Positions 33,601 through 43,400 of a stretch of 64,000 nucleotides of DNA are shown in pieces. The stretch is from Watersipora subatra (Eukaryota > Bryozoa > Gymnolaemata > Cheilostomatida > Watersiporidae). The stretch's first letter is position 1, and each line of letters begins with the position of its first letter. The DNA is taken from the NCBI RefSeq assembly GCF_963576615.1, contig NC_088708.1, positions 59,445,196 through 59,509,195 of the forward strand. Reading direction: 5' to 3'. The translations under genes were made by a program, and so were the position numbers. The notes beneath the pieces are model-generated. The model did not search any database and was not told the origin of the DNA. It worked only from the letters and a program-made list of their open reading frames with translations.

Positions 33601-36544
33601 AGGATGACACAACTAAATCCTGCGCTCACTCCACAAGAGCATTGTGATGCGCAGTCGTGCATAGGCGCAGCGCCTCGCACGCCATTTATATGACATTGGT
33701 TGAGCCAGGCATAAAAAGCAGCTGAAATAACCAAACTCTCATCAAAGCTGGCAGTGGGAGAACTTTTATCATCCTCAATTTAGTTCAGCCAGGCGCAACT
33801 GAAGATCCTGTTTGCTGAGACAACTTAATATTGTCTCAGCAATATTAAGTTGAAGAGTGAATATAGCTCTTGCTATATTCACTCTCTATTCGCAAGTGGT
33901 TTATTCAATTGTGATTCTGATAGAAAGAAATGAAATTGTATGATACTAAAACAGGGAGTAGCTAGTCCAACATTAAATTTCTGCATTTAGTTTGAACCCA
34001 TATACTTGCTCAGTGGAGGTATTCTTCATTCGGAAGCGCGATTTCTGTTCCCCATGTGGCCAGTCTTCACTGGTATTGCCATTAGTCAATCAATGGCTAC
34101 CGGAAATTTCCATCAGTCATACTTTTACTCCTCATCTGGAGTTTGGAAAGGCAGGCGTCTGTCAAACACCTTTGTATGTCAAGCACCTTTGTATGTCAAA
34201 CCCTTTTGTATGTCAAGAACTTTTGTATGGCAAGCACTTTTGTATGTCAAACACTTTTGTATTGTATGTCAAACCTCTTGTAGGTCAAGCACTTTTGTAT
34301 GTCAAGCACTTTTGCAACGAAACTAGAAACTAATCTATATGGTGTATCAACATAAGACAGGCAGTTCACTCTCAGCTAGGCACTGCCACATACCTGGTAT
34401 TATGTGTTTCTGCGTAGGCTGCTCCCTTGAAAGCAGTGATATGTACTGTGCCAACTCTGCCCTACCTTTAGGCGTAGACACATGTATGTTCGTATTGCAG
34501 CACAAGCAGCTAGATACAATACAGTCTGCAGCTAACAAAATAGCCTCGGAGGCTAGGAAATTATCTAATGACCCGGAATATGAATCTCCATTTTGTAAAA
34601 ATGCTGCAAAGGAAGGAATAGCTTTTAAAGGTTGGTGTTTACTATTCATACATCTAAAAGTTGATCAAACAGTGAACATAAACTAGATTGTGATAAGGCG
34701 CGGTTCTCATATCAGCCGCGGCAGACTCGCCGGCAATCTCTCATGAAACAAAACATTACTCTGTGAGACTTGGGGCTCCTATGTTTACATCAGCTTTGGT
34801 GTAGCCCAGTGTCGTATAGTTTCACAGAGTCCCGTGACCAAGAGCCGGAAACAAAAACGCTTGATTCCAAACAAACCTGATCGACATACTGATCTCTAAT
34901 GGAATATTCTTACCTCGCTCTCAAGATCTCACTCTTTTGCATTTACTTTACTTTATTACAAAAAATCACTGGTAGTTTCTTGTAGAAAATTTTGTCTTTT
35001 TTCAAATGGTGTATAATACAACAATCAATTTCAGAGCGACTGCCAATGGGAGTAATTTTTGTTGGTTAGTGTTGCGGCCTCTCCATTATAACTTATATAA
35101 AACAATAGTGGGCGCGGCTTATTTGTTTGGAGCCATGCGAGCTCCGATATGCGCATCCGTTAGCAGCGAAACTCTGTGAAGTTATACAGCTCTGTACTGG
35201 CAGAGTCATATAGCTTTAAAAAGTCTCGCGACCAAAACCGGAAACAAAAACGTCGGATTCCAAACAAACCGGATCGACATACTGATCTCTAATGGAATAT
35301 TCATACCTCGCTCTCAATACCGCTCTTTTTTGCATTTACTTTGTTTTTACAAAAACGTTATTAGCAGATTTTTGTAGGAGATTTTGTTTTCATTCAAATG
35401 GTTCATGATACAACAATCAATTTTAAAGTGACTGCTAATGGGAGTAGTTTTTGTTGATTAATGTTGCGACCTCTCCATTATAACTTATATAAAAATAGTA
35501 GGCGTGGCCTGTTTGTTTGGAATCGAGCGAGCTCCCGTATACGCTTCTGTTAGTCGCGGGACTCTGTGAAACTATACGGCTCTGGTGTAGCCCATCACAA
35601 GGTCAAGCTGCTACAGAAATTCAAGGTCGTTGATAAAGCGTGCTGTTCTCACAGAAGGCGGAGATAGCATTGCTCCCATTTTGTCCCTATACCTCTGTGG
35701 TAATCTCACGCTGACCTTCACTTGTGCAAAGCATTTTATCTGCGCTGGAAATTCTCATTCCATTGTGAAGTAGTTCTCTGAACCAGTCGACGATGAGGAT
35801 GAGCCGGATGTGGAAACCACGCTTTAGCTTCGAAACTATTCCATTTTGCTCAAAGAGGAACATTTGATCTGTGAACTATCCAGAATATTTTTAGTCATAC
35901 TGAATGCTGCGCTGCATACACTATATAATGACACCCAATAGATTACGCGCCATGTCTATATTAAGTCAAGCTGCTACTAGCATCTTCAATCATCCTTGAT
36001 AACATTCACCCATGTACAAGAAAGCTTTTATTATAACACAAAATTGAATAGTCACACGATAAAATTCATCCCCTGTATGCGAGTCGTTTTTCAATGGAAA
36101 AAAACAAAAAAGAGCTCAGCATAATCTCACATGGTTTGAGGACAACTGCAAAGAGGTATTCCTTCGTAAACTGGTGAATTCTGGTATGGAATATTGTTAC
36201 CATGATCACGGGCCCATAGTTCCTATGAAATGAACAAAGATTTGGTATGGTATACTGGAGCACAGACTTGGCTTATGCCGTGTAAACGCTCCACAGGTAT
36301 CGATTTATAAGTTGGGTTCTCCATGTTGTATATGGCCAGCTGTATACACACCGCTCCGTGTAAAACTAAATGTTTCGCTAATAGCGGTAGAATGCGTGAC
36401 ATTTTATAGTCTGTAGGATTTGCCGGGAACTTTTGTGAAGTCTGTAACATGGTTTATTGCTGGTTTGTAGGAGGAAAGCCTGATGATATTACAGTACTAA
36501 TAGCGACGGTGAACAGTGGCGAATTTGGAGAGTTTGCCGCCTAG
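15603..36544 (+). CDS. PPTC7: PPTC7-type mitochondrial protein phosphatase (PP2C/PPM fold), 6 exons, 321 aa
   Basis: Coding exons: 15603-15861, 16798-16977, 18460-18658, 23202-23325, 34501-34630, 36471-36544; phases agree and sum to 966 nt. PP2C motifs are visible: GEDAYFI (D73, metal), VADGVGGW (D90-G91), [10 protein letters not shown] (168-177), ATDGLFDNM (D235, metal) and GKPDDITVL (D302/D303). Length is close to the human protein (304 aa as I recall). The N-terminus is rich in K/R/S/A and poor in acids, fitting a mitochondrial targeting sequence. Family knowledge: PPTC7 is a mitochondrial Ser/Thr phosphatase that supports coenzyme Q biosynthesis and restrains BNIP3/NIX mitophagy. The start is either 15603 or the ATG at 15618, whose product (MNSLLTYGK) aligns with the vertebrate N-terminus. 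Intron 4 is 11.2 kb. A transposon ends 23 bp before exon 3, and a 20-bp tandem array begins at the stop codon. Confidence 0.95.
17311..18436 (+). mobile_element. 1.1-kb TA-flanked inverted-repeat DNA element, copy 1
   Basis: Both ends carry CAGTCAAACATGGATAACTC in inverted orientation, with TA on each side, as in Tc1/mariner and pogo/Tigger insertions. No transposase motif is recognisable, so it is non-autonomous. It is near-identical to 39832-40944. The interior contains an acgacgtt-type small hairpin and a long hairpin (about 17993-18113). The right end stops 23 bp before PPTC7 exon 3, so the branch point of that intron probably lies inside the element. Confidence 0.88.
17993..18113. repeat. 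Long hairpin (about 53-bp arms) nested in copy 1
   Basis: Left arm begins CACGGGCTAGCCGGGTCACG and ends CACGCACATACAAAAC; the right arm is its reverse complement with about three mismatches and a loop of about 14 nt. CTATTCRTC-like sequence flanks both sides, suggesting a 9-bp target duplication, as Mutator-like MITEs make. The same hairpin is in copy 2 (about 40504-40623), so it inserted before the larger element multiplied. Confidence 0.7.
18841..18965. repeat. Nested palindromic AAGGTGGT / ACCACCTT cluster
   Basis: The stretch is made of alternating ACCACCTTCTTGT-like and ACAAGAAGGTGGT-like blocks, including a near-perfect palindrome centred on GATATC. It lies about 180 bp downstream of PPTC7 exon 3. 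It could fold into several alternative hairpins. No coding role is likely. Confidence 0.8.
18966..20132 (+). other. PPTC7 intron 3, unique-looking stretch
   Basis: No exon, repeat family or RNA gene was recognised here. The open frames are short and carry no motifs. Confidence 0.5.
20133..20290. repeat. 31-bp minisatellite, about 5 units
   Basis: Units read TTGTAACTATTCACCCACTG followed by ATTGGTTACTG. It lies in PPTC7 intron 3. Each unit contains a CCAAT-box complement (ATTGG), but there is no sign that it acts as a promoter. Confidence 0.93.
21139..22938 (+). mobile_element. 1.8-kb TA-flanked element with CCGTACAGGATGAA ends
   Basis: The ends are inverted copies of CCGTACAGGATGAA followed by TTCGCG-rich subterminal sequence, flanked by TA on both sides. 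The interior has a plus-strand open frame at 21415-21699, then an acidic serine-rich frame ending [12 protein letters not shown] at about 21880. On the minus strand there is a short exon-like segment starting [16 protein letters not shown] and ending before a GTATGT donor at about 22392. I could not assign any of these to a transposase family. It lies in PPTC7 intron 3. Confidence 0.72.
21248..21280. repeat. Short palindrome with 12-bp arms
   Basis: GTTAACTCTATT, 9-nt loop, AATAGAGTTAAC. It lies inside the left part of the 1.8-kb TA-flanked element and is probably part of its subterminal structure. Confidence 0.75.
23731..25233 (+). mobile_element. Long copy of the CGTTGCCCGG repeat family (copy B)
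   Basis: It starts ACTAACTGTACTACCTGGCG and continues TTGCCTGGGTAATAAAAAAG. It aligns along about 1.2 kb with copy C at 44788-46130, including blocks such as TTACCTACARTAACTTTRGTG. Near the 3' end, at about 25082-25150, is a tRNA-like stretch with a box-B-like GAGTTCAAGTCC, then GCTATAGCTGGACA and an AAACTTTGAGAAATATATAT tail. It lies in PPTC7 intron 4. No reverse transcriptase or transposase is seen. Confidence 0.65.
25737..26213. repeat. 27-bp minisatellite, about 17 units
   Basis: The unit is GCTCTATGGTAAGCGCTATT followed by GGTCGAT, with scattered single-base variants. Because 27 is divisible by 3 and the unit has few stops, it produces long repetitive open frames on both strands (for example repeats of YWSMLYGKR or IALTIEHRP). 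It lies in PPTC7 intron 4, so I treat these frames as by-products, not genes. Confidence 0.95.
26214..28077 (+). other. PPTC7 intron 4, stretch with no recognised content
   Basis: I see no exon, structural RNA or repeat family on either strand here. Confidence 0.5.
28078..28143. repeat. ACT/ATT trinucleotide microsatellite
   Basis: An imperfect run of ACTACTACT and ATTATC triplets, about 65 bp long, in PPTC7 intron 4. Confidence 0.9.
28386..29051. mobile_element. piggyBac-like MITE with TTAA target duplication
   Basis: Ends are CCCTTTCGCTGCCA and, inverted, CCCTTTCACTGCCA, and both are flanked by TTAA. A TTAA duplication with CCCTTT-type termini is characteristic of piggyBac elements. The 666-bp interior has no transposase motif, so it is non-autonomous. 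It lies in PPTC7 intron 4. Confidence 0.82.
29373..29720. repeat. GC-rich interspersed repeat, unbroken copy
   Basis: This stretch is clearly more GC-rich than its surroundings and contains GGAGCCTATGTTCACATAAA and CGCTGACCTTCACCTGTACA. Similar sequence recurs split around the MITE dimer, at 34690-34810 and 35583-35770. The family is not identified. Confidence 0.55.
29721..32496 (+). other. PPTC7 intron 4, stretch with no recognised content
   Basis: No exon, repeat family or RNA gene recognised over about 2.8 kb. Confidence 0.5.
32497..33275. mobile_element. Tigger/pogo-type MITE with CAGTGGAACCTCGG ends
   Basis: The left end CAGTGGAACCTCGGTTCTCG and the inverted right end CAGTGGAACCTCGGTTCTCC are flanked by TA. 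This terminus is typical of Tigger-like elements in many animals. The 779-bp length and lack of transposase make it non-autonomous. Subterminal GGTCGAGAACCGA motifs repeat near both ends. It lies in PPTC7 intron 4. Confidence 0.88.
33815..33884. repeat. Cluster of adjacent short palindromes
   Basis: Two overlapping hairpins (GCTGAGACAA..., and CAACTTAATATTG with loop TCTCAG) are followed directly by GAGTGAATATAGC, a 4-nt loop and GCTATATTCACTC. All are perfect or nearly so. They lie in PPTC7 intron 4. Confidence 0.8.
34160..34315. repeat. About 16-bp degenerate tandem repeat, roughly 9 units
   Basis: Units resemble TTTTGTATGTCAAGCAC. It lies about 190 bp before PPTC7 exon 5 and gives rise to repetitive open frames that I do not consider coding. 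Confidence 0.85.
34690..35770. repeat. GC-rich repeat interrupted by a MITE dimer
   Basis: The left part (about 34690-34810) and right part (about 35583-35770) resemble consecutive parts of the repeat at 29373-29720. The interruption is bounded by TGGTGTAGCCCA on both sides, consistent with a target duplication. It lies in PPTC7 intron 5. Confidence 0.5.
34811..35582. mobile_element. Two head-to-tail copies of a 380-bp inverted-repeat MITE
   Basis: Copy 1 (about 34811-35192) and copy 2 (about 35203-35582) share CGACATACTGATCTCTAATG and long flanking sequence. Each is bounded by inverted forms of GTATAGTTTCACAGAGTC, with inner ends more degraded. No coding potential. The duplicated flank TGGTGTAGCCCA suggests that the dimer inserted as a unit or grew after insertion. 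Confidence 0.65.
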
Positions 36545-36610
36545 ACTATATCAGGGATCTCTAGACTATATCGAGAATACCTAGACGATATCTAGGATAC
36601 CTAGGCTATC
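36541..36610 (+). repeat. 20-bp tandem repeat starting at the PPTC7 stop codon
   Basis: About 3.4 units of CTAGACTATATCNNGNATNC. The first CTAG contains the TAG stop of PPTC7 (36542-36544), so the array covers the codon and the first part of the 3' UTR. Confidence 0.8.
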
Positions 36611-37265
36611 CACTGAATCCTCAACTATTCCGTCATTGTTGTATTCTAGCTACGTTTGCTCAAAACTTTTTACCAGAAATCAAGATCATGTAATTTGTAG
36701 AAACCTGTTGCACCAACTGAGTGCAGCAATTGCTCGGGCAGTGGCCCGTGCAATACACTTGATTACGCCTGTTAAATAGATGCTAATGACTATTTTTATA
36801 GTTGCTTGGCCTTGCTGACAAGAGCTCTCAGGTTAAGTGTATCAAAAGGTCGAATTGCCCCTGTATGGTCAGAATTTGGACTATTTCACATTTCAACAGG
36901 ATGCTGATGGTGCATTTTCTATTTGTGTCTTATTACCATCATACTGGCAACTGTCTGATAGCAGACATCTTGCTCTGTTTGTATATTTATGTTTGGTGAA
37001 CCCCTTTGGTTAGCTATAGTTTTTATAAAGGCAGGCTTGCAGTAGCTTCAGACGCCTGCATTGCAGTTGGGTGAGCAGATGGTTCATTCATTAAAAATAA
37101 CTAAATCATATCTGTAGCACCACCGTTTTAGATACTCAACCATGTTGTATCCCCTGGTGTACCTGTTTTGTGTACATAGTTTGTGGAGTTATTCGATGCG
37201 CATGCGAAATTGCATGTGTTTGACCAGCAACTCAGTGTTTCCTCATCATATTCATCAACAATGAA

Positions 37266-37271
37266 AATAAA
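37266..37271 (+). terminator. Candidate PPTC7 polyadenylation signal
   Basis: AATAAA, 722 nt after the PPTC7 stop. If used, the PPTC7 transcript would end about 200 bp short of the RAD9 stop on the opposite strand and would probably overlap the RAD9 3' UTR. Confidence 0.4.
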
Positions 37272-37431
37272 TATATTTTATCACTACTGTAAAAAACAGA
37301 AATGCAAAAATATACAACCATCCATTATAATTTCACATTCTATTTCTGTAAATGTCTGTACATACCTATAGACACTATATACAGTTGAGATTCTACAGCT
37401 GAACATTTCTGGTCGGCAGACAGGGACATCA

Positions 37432-37468
37432 ATCGAATGAGAGGTCATTGCATGACCTCTCATTCGAT
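37432..37468. repeat. Palindrome with 17-bp arms beside the RAD9 stop
   Basis: ATCGAATGAGAGGTCAT, loop TGC, ATGACCTCTCATTCGAT. The arms are perfect. It lies 30 bp downstream of the RAD9 stop codon, so it would form a hairpin in the RAD9 3' UTR. Confidence 0.9.
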
Positions 37469-37497
37469 AAGAAGAACAGCAACCAGCTACCTCAAAG

Positions 37498-40400
37498 CTA
37501 TTCATCGCTATCTTCAGCTAAAATTTCATCTAAATATCGTTGTGTACTGCTCTGCGGCTTGCTGGCGGGTTTCTTTCCAAAGAACATGGATTTAGCCTGC
37601 AATCATACATGAGTTATGCGATGTTATGATTTAACAAGGGTTCGAAGTGAAGGCCATCCTTTGTACTAAACCCACATAGTTCAGATTGCATTCTATAGTG
37701 AAAGACAATCAGTAAGACCAAATGTTTAATTTTTGCTTGACACCATTTTAACTGAATCTTTATGCTGCCAAAATTATTTGGAGTCGTGCCCTGGCAGTCG
37801 GGTGCGCCGTGAGAGGTCATTAGTTATAGCGACTAGCAGCACAATTATTTCAAAAAGTAGCAGATTTTATGTGTCGATGTTAAGAGGATGGTAAAGTGGC
37901 CGCCTACCAAGCCAAAAGTTGTGAGTTCAAATCCTTTTGAAAGTAATCCTTTTTCTTAACACTTTGAGTGCGTGGCTTCTCATAGACAGGGCACAGCTCT
38001 TATCATACTACAGATTACCTTCAGATTTTCTGCAGGCTGCTATTGGGGTGCAGGTTGTTACACGACAACTGGGTAAGGTTTATTGACCGAATAAATGTAG
38101 GCCTAGAGATGTATCCATAAGCACTATTGCCTGAGATTTTGACATATTTTAATGTTTTTAGGCTATGATAACCAAATGCTTGCATTGTCATAAATTCGCA
38201 CAGTGTATGCTAAATATGTCAATAGAGTAACCACTACATCAGTTAAATATCGCTAAAAGCAGTGTTTAGCAGATAACTCCAAGAGCATAGATATGCGTAG
38301 GACTCGACGAACGCTGATCATGTACCACATTCCACAATCGATAATTTTTATTATTTTGCCACACATATACTCTTCTCCACACCTTCTACGGTATGCATAG
38401 GGAATCTGAAAGATGTTAAATATAGACACTAGATTGTGTATGTCATTACCGAAGGATGTCAAGTATAGACATTAGATTGCGCATGTCATTACCGAAGGAT
38501 GTTAAATATAGACATTAGATTGCGTATGTCATTACCGAAGGATGTTAAATATAGACATTAGATTGTGTATGTCATTACCGAAGGATGTTAGATATAGACA
38601 TTAGATTGTGTATGTCATCAAAACCTTTTCAAGAGTCAAACATAGAGTCAAACTTATGTTTGCGTATGTCAAAAGAAATGATAATGAAGTCCACTAATTA
38701 ATAGTCTTACATCACCTACCTTTTTAGCGGGTGGGTCAGGAGACCACACATCACTGTCTATCTCTTTGAGTAGTTCATCTACACTGCTCTTGGGCTAAAA
38801 GAAACTCATGAATGTAGGAATGTCGCTAACAATAGTTTGTTTCTGTAAATAGCCTATGCAATGCTTCACATATCGCCATGGTAAACAAGAAGATTGCTTC
38901 TACTGTAGTTACACAACTCAAGCGTGTAATATTTGGCATGTTTGCTTCAAGATAATTGAACGTGGAACTATAATTATCCATCAGGATAGAATATGTCCAT
39001 CCAATTAGCTCTAACTACAATTGTTTGGAAAGTGAGAGGATAACTTATAACGCTAACCTTTGTAACAGTGTCATTGGGATTTAAGAGTGATATGGAAGTG
39101 TCATTCATCAAAGAGTTCAGCTTGGGTTCCACCTTAACCATGGAATCTGATGTGATATTTTGTACTGTAGCAGACACCGAGTGAGAAGCTTTTGTAGCCC
39201 GAGACTTACTTGAATGTGCCGCAGGTAGAGTTGGAGCTGGCTTTATTGGGTCACTACAAACAACATTAGCCAATATCGTGGAAGTCTTACACAGGCCAAG
39301 TAAATCATACAATTTACCGAGGATAGATTGGGCAGTTGACCGGAGATGGAACAAAGCAGTTTTGTTACTGCAGTCATGTACACAACGATTTTGTTTTCAT
39401 CTTTCAAAACAGACCCTGGCACATATAATAAATATTTACAGCAGCCAACTAAGAGTACAGTGCACCCCCGGGTTACGATGTCCCTTTTATATAGTTTTTT
39501 TGCTTTACAACTTGGAACACAATGTTTTTTCGTCCCGTCATCACAACATTTTTTCGCCATACGACAACGATCAAATGTCTCTGGAAATTCCTATTTGGCA
39601 GTTGATATGCTGAATACGTCGGAATAATGAAAAAGTCGAAAAAATCCTTCCCACAATGTATGAAAATGATACAACGCTCGCTCTTTCAGTTCAGCATTCT
39701 TCGGGTTTCGTAAATGCTTGATATTGTGTGAGTGCAAAGAAATTTAGTGGAAAGTAAGCAAAGGTGAAAATTTATTGCGCATTTTAGCGTTCAATATAAT
39801 ATTTACTACAAACTTTAATTCATTATACGTACAGTCAAACATGGATAACTCGAACTTCAAGGGACCGAGCAAAAGTGTTCGAATTATCAGAGCGTTCAAG
39901 TTATCAGAGCACTGTCACAAGTCCATATATTTACTTATTTATTAGTAGATACATATACAAGCTATAATATAAATCAAAAGCACAAATGGCTTGTTTCAAA
40001 TTAAATGCTTCTAATGCAAAGTTTAAAACGTTTTCATGAAAAAGTATAGAGATTTTTCTATCACTTGAGATTGGTTTGTTGTTTGAGGTGATGTTATTGC
40101 CAGGACGTTTTTCAGATTGACATTGGCAAAACTTGATCGTTGTTGAAATGCTCAAAAGAAAAGACATTTTTTTCTTTTGGGGTTTTACCCACGATCAATT
40201 TTGCCGTTTTTTCTTGAAGTTTATGCAGATTACCTTACTTTACCTGGGATTCGTTAAGAGCAACACTCCGAGGCAGTTCAATTAGAAGTTTTACGAGGTT
40301 TTACGATACATTCTATATCACTCACGCTTTTTTAATAGATACTTATTGAATGTACACACGTATTCTGTGTTTAGGTCAAACGATGAATAGTTTTTTGTAG

Positions 40401-43400
40401 CTCAGACAACGTATACGTTTAATTACAACATTTTTTAAGACGTTTTAAACATTCAACATTCCGACGTTGATTCAACGCGGAATCAACGTCGGAAAACTAT
40501 TCATCACGGGCTAGCCGGGTCACGCACTCAAGGATTTTCGCCACGCACATACAAAACAACATGCGATTTTTGTTTTGTATGTGCGTGGCGAAAATCCTTG
40601 CGCGCGTGACCCGGCTAGCCCGTGCTATTCATCGTATCGCAGTATAAATCAAATTTCACCAAACTTTTAGAAAAGTCGTTGACAAAAATATTTTGCCGAT
40701 GGTGGTAATAACGACGCTTATGAATTACGAAAAGATGAAGTTTACCTCTATGGCTTTGAATAAAGTGATTTTCTAAAGCGATAACAACCGTTTCGGTACC
40801 GTTGGGCAAAAAACAGTTCGAATTAACAGTGTTGAGTTCGAGTTATCTATAGCAATTTATCATTACGTGGGAACGGACCAAAGGAAATGTTCGAATTAAC
40901 CATGTGTTCGAGCTATCCGTGGACGAGTTATCCATGTTTGACTGTATTTAACTATATAACTACATGTATAACTTTAATTCATTATCCATGAGTCCTAAAA
41001 TTGATAACGACGTTAAAGGTAGAAGTAAGAATCATAAGCAGATCATAACTACTAAATACACTAAAGTTACTGTAGGTAACTATAGTTACTAAGGTTAATA
41101 TACTATTTTGTTACAAATTTTTAATATATATACAGTACGTATATAATATTTTGATGCTTGTTTTACCCGGGGCATTTGCATTAGATAATTACTATGGGTT
41201 TTTATATGTCTCTATATAACATTGTCGCCTTACGATGGCAACATCGGAACGAATTAATTAATTAATGTCGCATAGCAGGCGTCCAATGTACTAGACTTTT
41301 AACGGTGATACGGGACATGAATCAGGGAGATATGGGGCATGAATCAAGGTGATATGGGACATGAATCAGGGTGACATGGGACATGAATCAGGGTGATATG
41401 GGACATGAATCAGGGTGATATGGGACATGAATCAGGGTGATATGGGACATTAATCAGGGTGATATGGGACATGAATCAGGGTGATAAGGGACATGAATCA
41501 GGGTGCATAAAAACGAAGTTCTCTCTGTTAGCAGCTGTTCTTGAACAATTGGAACTTTACAGCCACAGTTGGTCATCCAAAGACATCTTTCCTTTGAGAT
41601 TGGAATACAATTTCAAATGCTATTTTTACAATGAATGATGTCAAACTTCAATTATTTTAGACAGAAAATCTCTGGTGAGTATTCTTCATAACTTCTTCAT
41701 ATTCTGCATCAGACTAAACTCTTAGTGTAATTAGCAGAAATATTGAGCTGTTTTCATATTTCTTGTGTGAATAAAACTGTTTTACAAAATTCAAATAAGT
41801 TTAATAAAAAAATAAATAGAATTTTGATAGTGATGATCATTGCTGACTGGGAAACAAAGTAATAGCGAATCTAAGAAACACAGCACCAACAAGTATGGGT
41901 AATAGAATAATACAATAATAAAGTGTTTGAAGAATATTAACAAAGCATAATAGATGTTTGACAAATCCCTTAGATATAAAACGGGTAAGGTAATAATACT
42001 TCACCAATTATGCAGTTTTTTACCTAACGGGGTTGATAATTGAAAATCTAGCGATAGCAACAATAATCCAAATGTTTATGGATGACTAGGTAAATGCCCG
42101 GTGTTGCACAGGTAATAAAAAGTTTTTTGCACAGAAAATTCACTCTTAATTACCATATACAACATCCATTTACCATTCTAACTTTTAAATGAAGGTGTTA
42201 TTTTATTTCTGGGTACTGTAATTTATACTGTACCAGCTGCAGTGCCTACTACAGCTCTATATCTGATTGCAATAGCCTTGTTGGTCATTTGACTTTAAGC
42301 ATTTTTCTTCACGCATGAGAAAATATTTTTCTTCTAGTATGGCTTCATGGATAACGCTAGCCGTAGTGTTAAGCATGAAGCCATGGAAGATTGGCAGGTG
42401 TACTAAGTATGTACACAGTTTATTCCAGAGTAAGCTCTATAGCCAATTGGACAACATGGTGTATTGGATAAATGCCTACCTGCAGGCATGAATGCGAGCG
42501 CAAGGCAAATTTTTCATCCCTAAAACTTTATTGCCATAGCTGGACACGCAGACAAACGCTGAAATTTATATTGATGCTGCTAATTTTGTAATGCTGTTGA
42601 AAGAGGACTAGCACAAACTTCAGATAATCTCCTTAGTCTACTCACCCTGTTGAGCGCGTTGGCTTATTAAGCATGGCACGGATATCTTGAGAAGCGCTAA
42701 CAGCAGTTGATTGGGGATATAGTTTACCCTTGCAAGAGCCCGTAGAGACAGCTTGATTACTAGCACTGCTAGACTGTGTTAGATCCTCCGATATGGTAGA
42801 TACTATAAAGGTCATTTCCAGTGAGGGGTCGGCATCAATGCTGACAAACATGGGCCTGATAAACAAAATATACGGACAAGAATAACCATATGTTAGTAAT
42901 TGGGAACAAATAGTACTTCAGTGATCAGGCCTGTTGAACTCAGATGATGCACAGATATAAGCGAGGATATGTGTGTAGTTACTCTGGTTACACTGAACAG
43001 TGGTTACAATATCGGCCACAATAAACCATTTGTTCAGTAGAAATTCACACAATTCTTTCTCCATCTATCAGCCATCATGCCAATACCAAGCTTCTATATT
43101 TTTCAATTTAATAAACTTGAATTTTAGAATGCAGCCCAAAAAGGTAAGAGAAATGCCTTCCTTTACTGTTATGCAAGCGGGTCTCGTCTTACACAAACTG
43201 GAATCAATACTTGTCCCCACAAAGGGAGAACAACTACTGCAATGGAGGCTCATAGAAACAAGAAAAGTGCATCAACATTAGCTAATATACTTGAAAGTTT
43301 CAAAACTTCAGTATTGATTATTGTTCATTATATAGAACCAAAGCATACTAAGAGATAAAACAATAGATGTAAATATACATAACGCTTAAATTTATTGTGC

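Larger units (their letters stand above)
36545..37497. other. PPTC7-RAD9 convergent intergenic region
   Basis: The stop codons of the two convergent genes are only 953 bp apart, so the 3' UTRs must be close or overlap. An AATAAA for PPTC7 is at 37266. For RAD9 I found no canonical AATAAA on the minus strand in this interval. A 37-bp palindrome lies at 37432-37468. Confidence 0.6.

Noticed and set aside
33099-33734. Longest single open frame in the window, minus strand, 211 aa
   Set aside because: It lies inside PPTC7 intron 4 and its C-terminal part runs through the end of the Tigger-type MITE. No family motif or exon signals; best explained by chance.
33992-34333. Two repetitive plus-strand frames (YVKHLCMS-like)
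   Set aside because: They arise from the 16-bp tandem array in PPTC7 intron 5's upstream neighbourhood, not from a gene.
40615-40809. Minus-strand open frame shared by the two 1.1-kb elements (also 18017-18280)
   Set aside because: The shared frame follows from the elements' near identity. It has no recognisable transposase motif, so I did not call it a gene.
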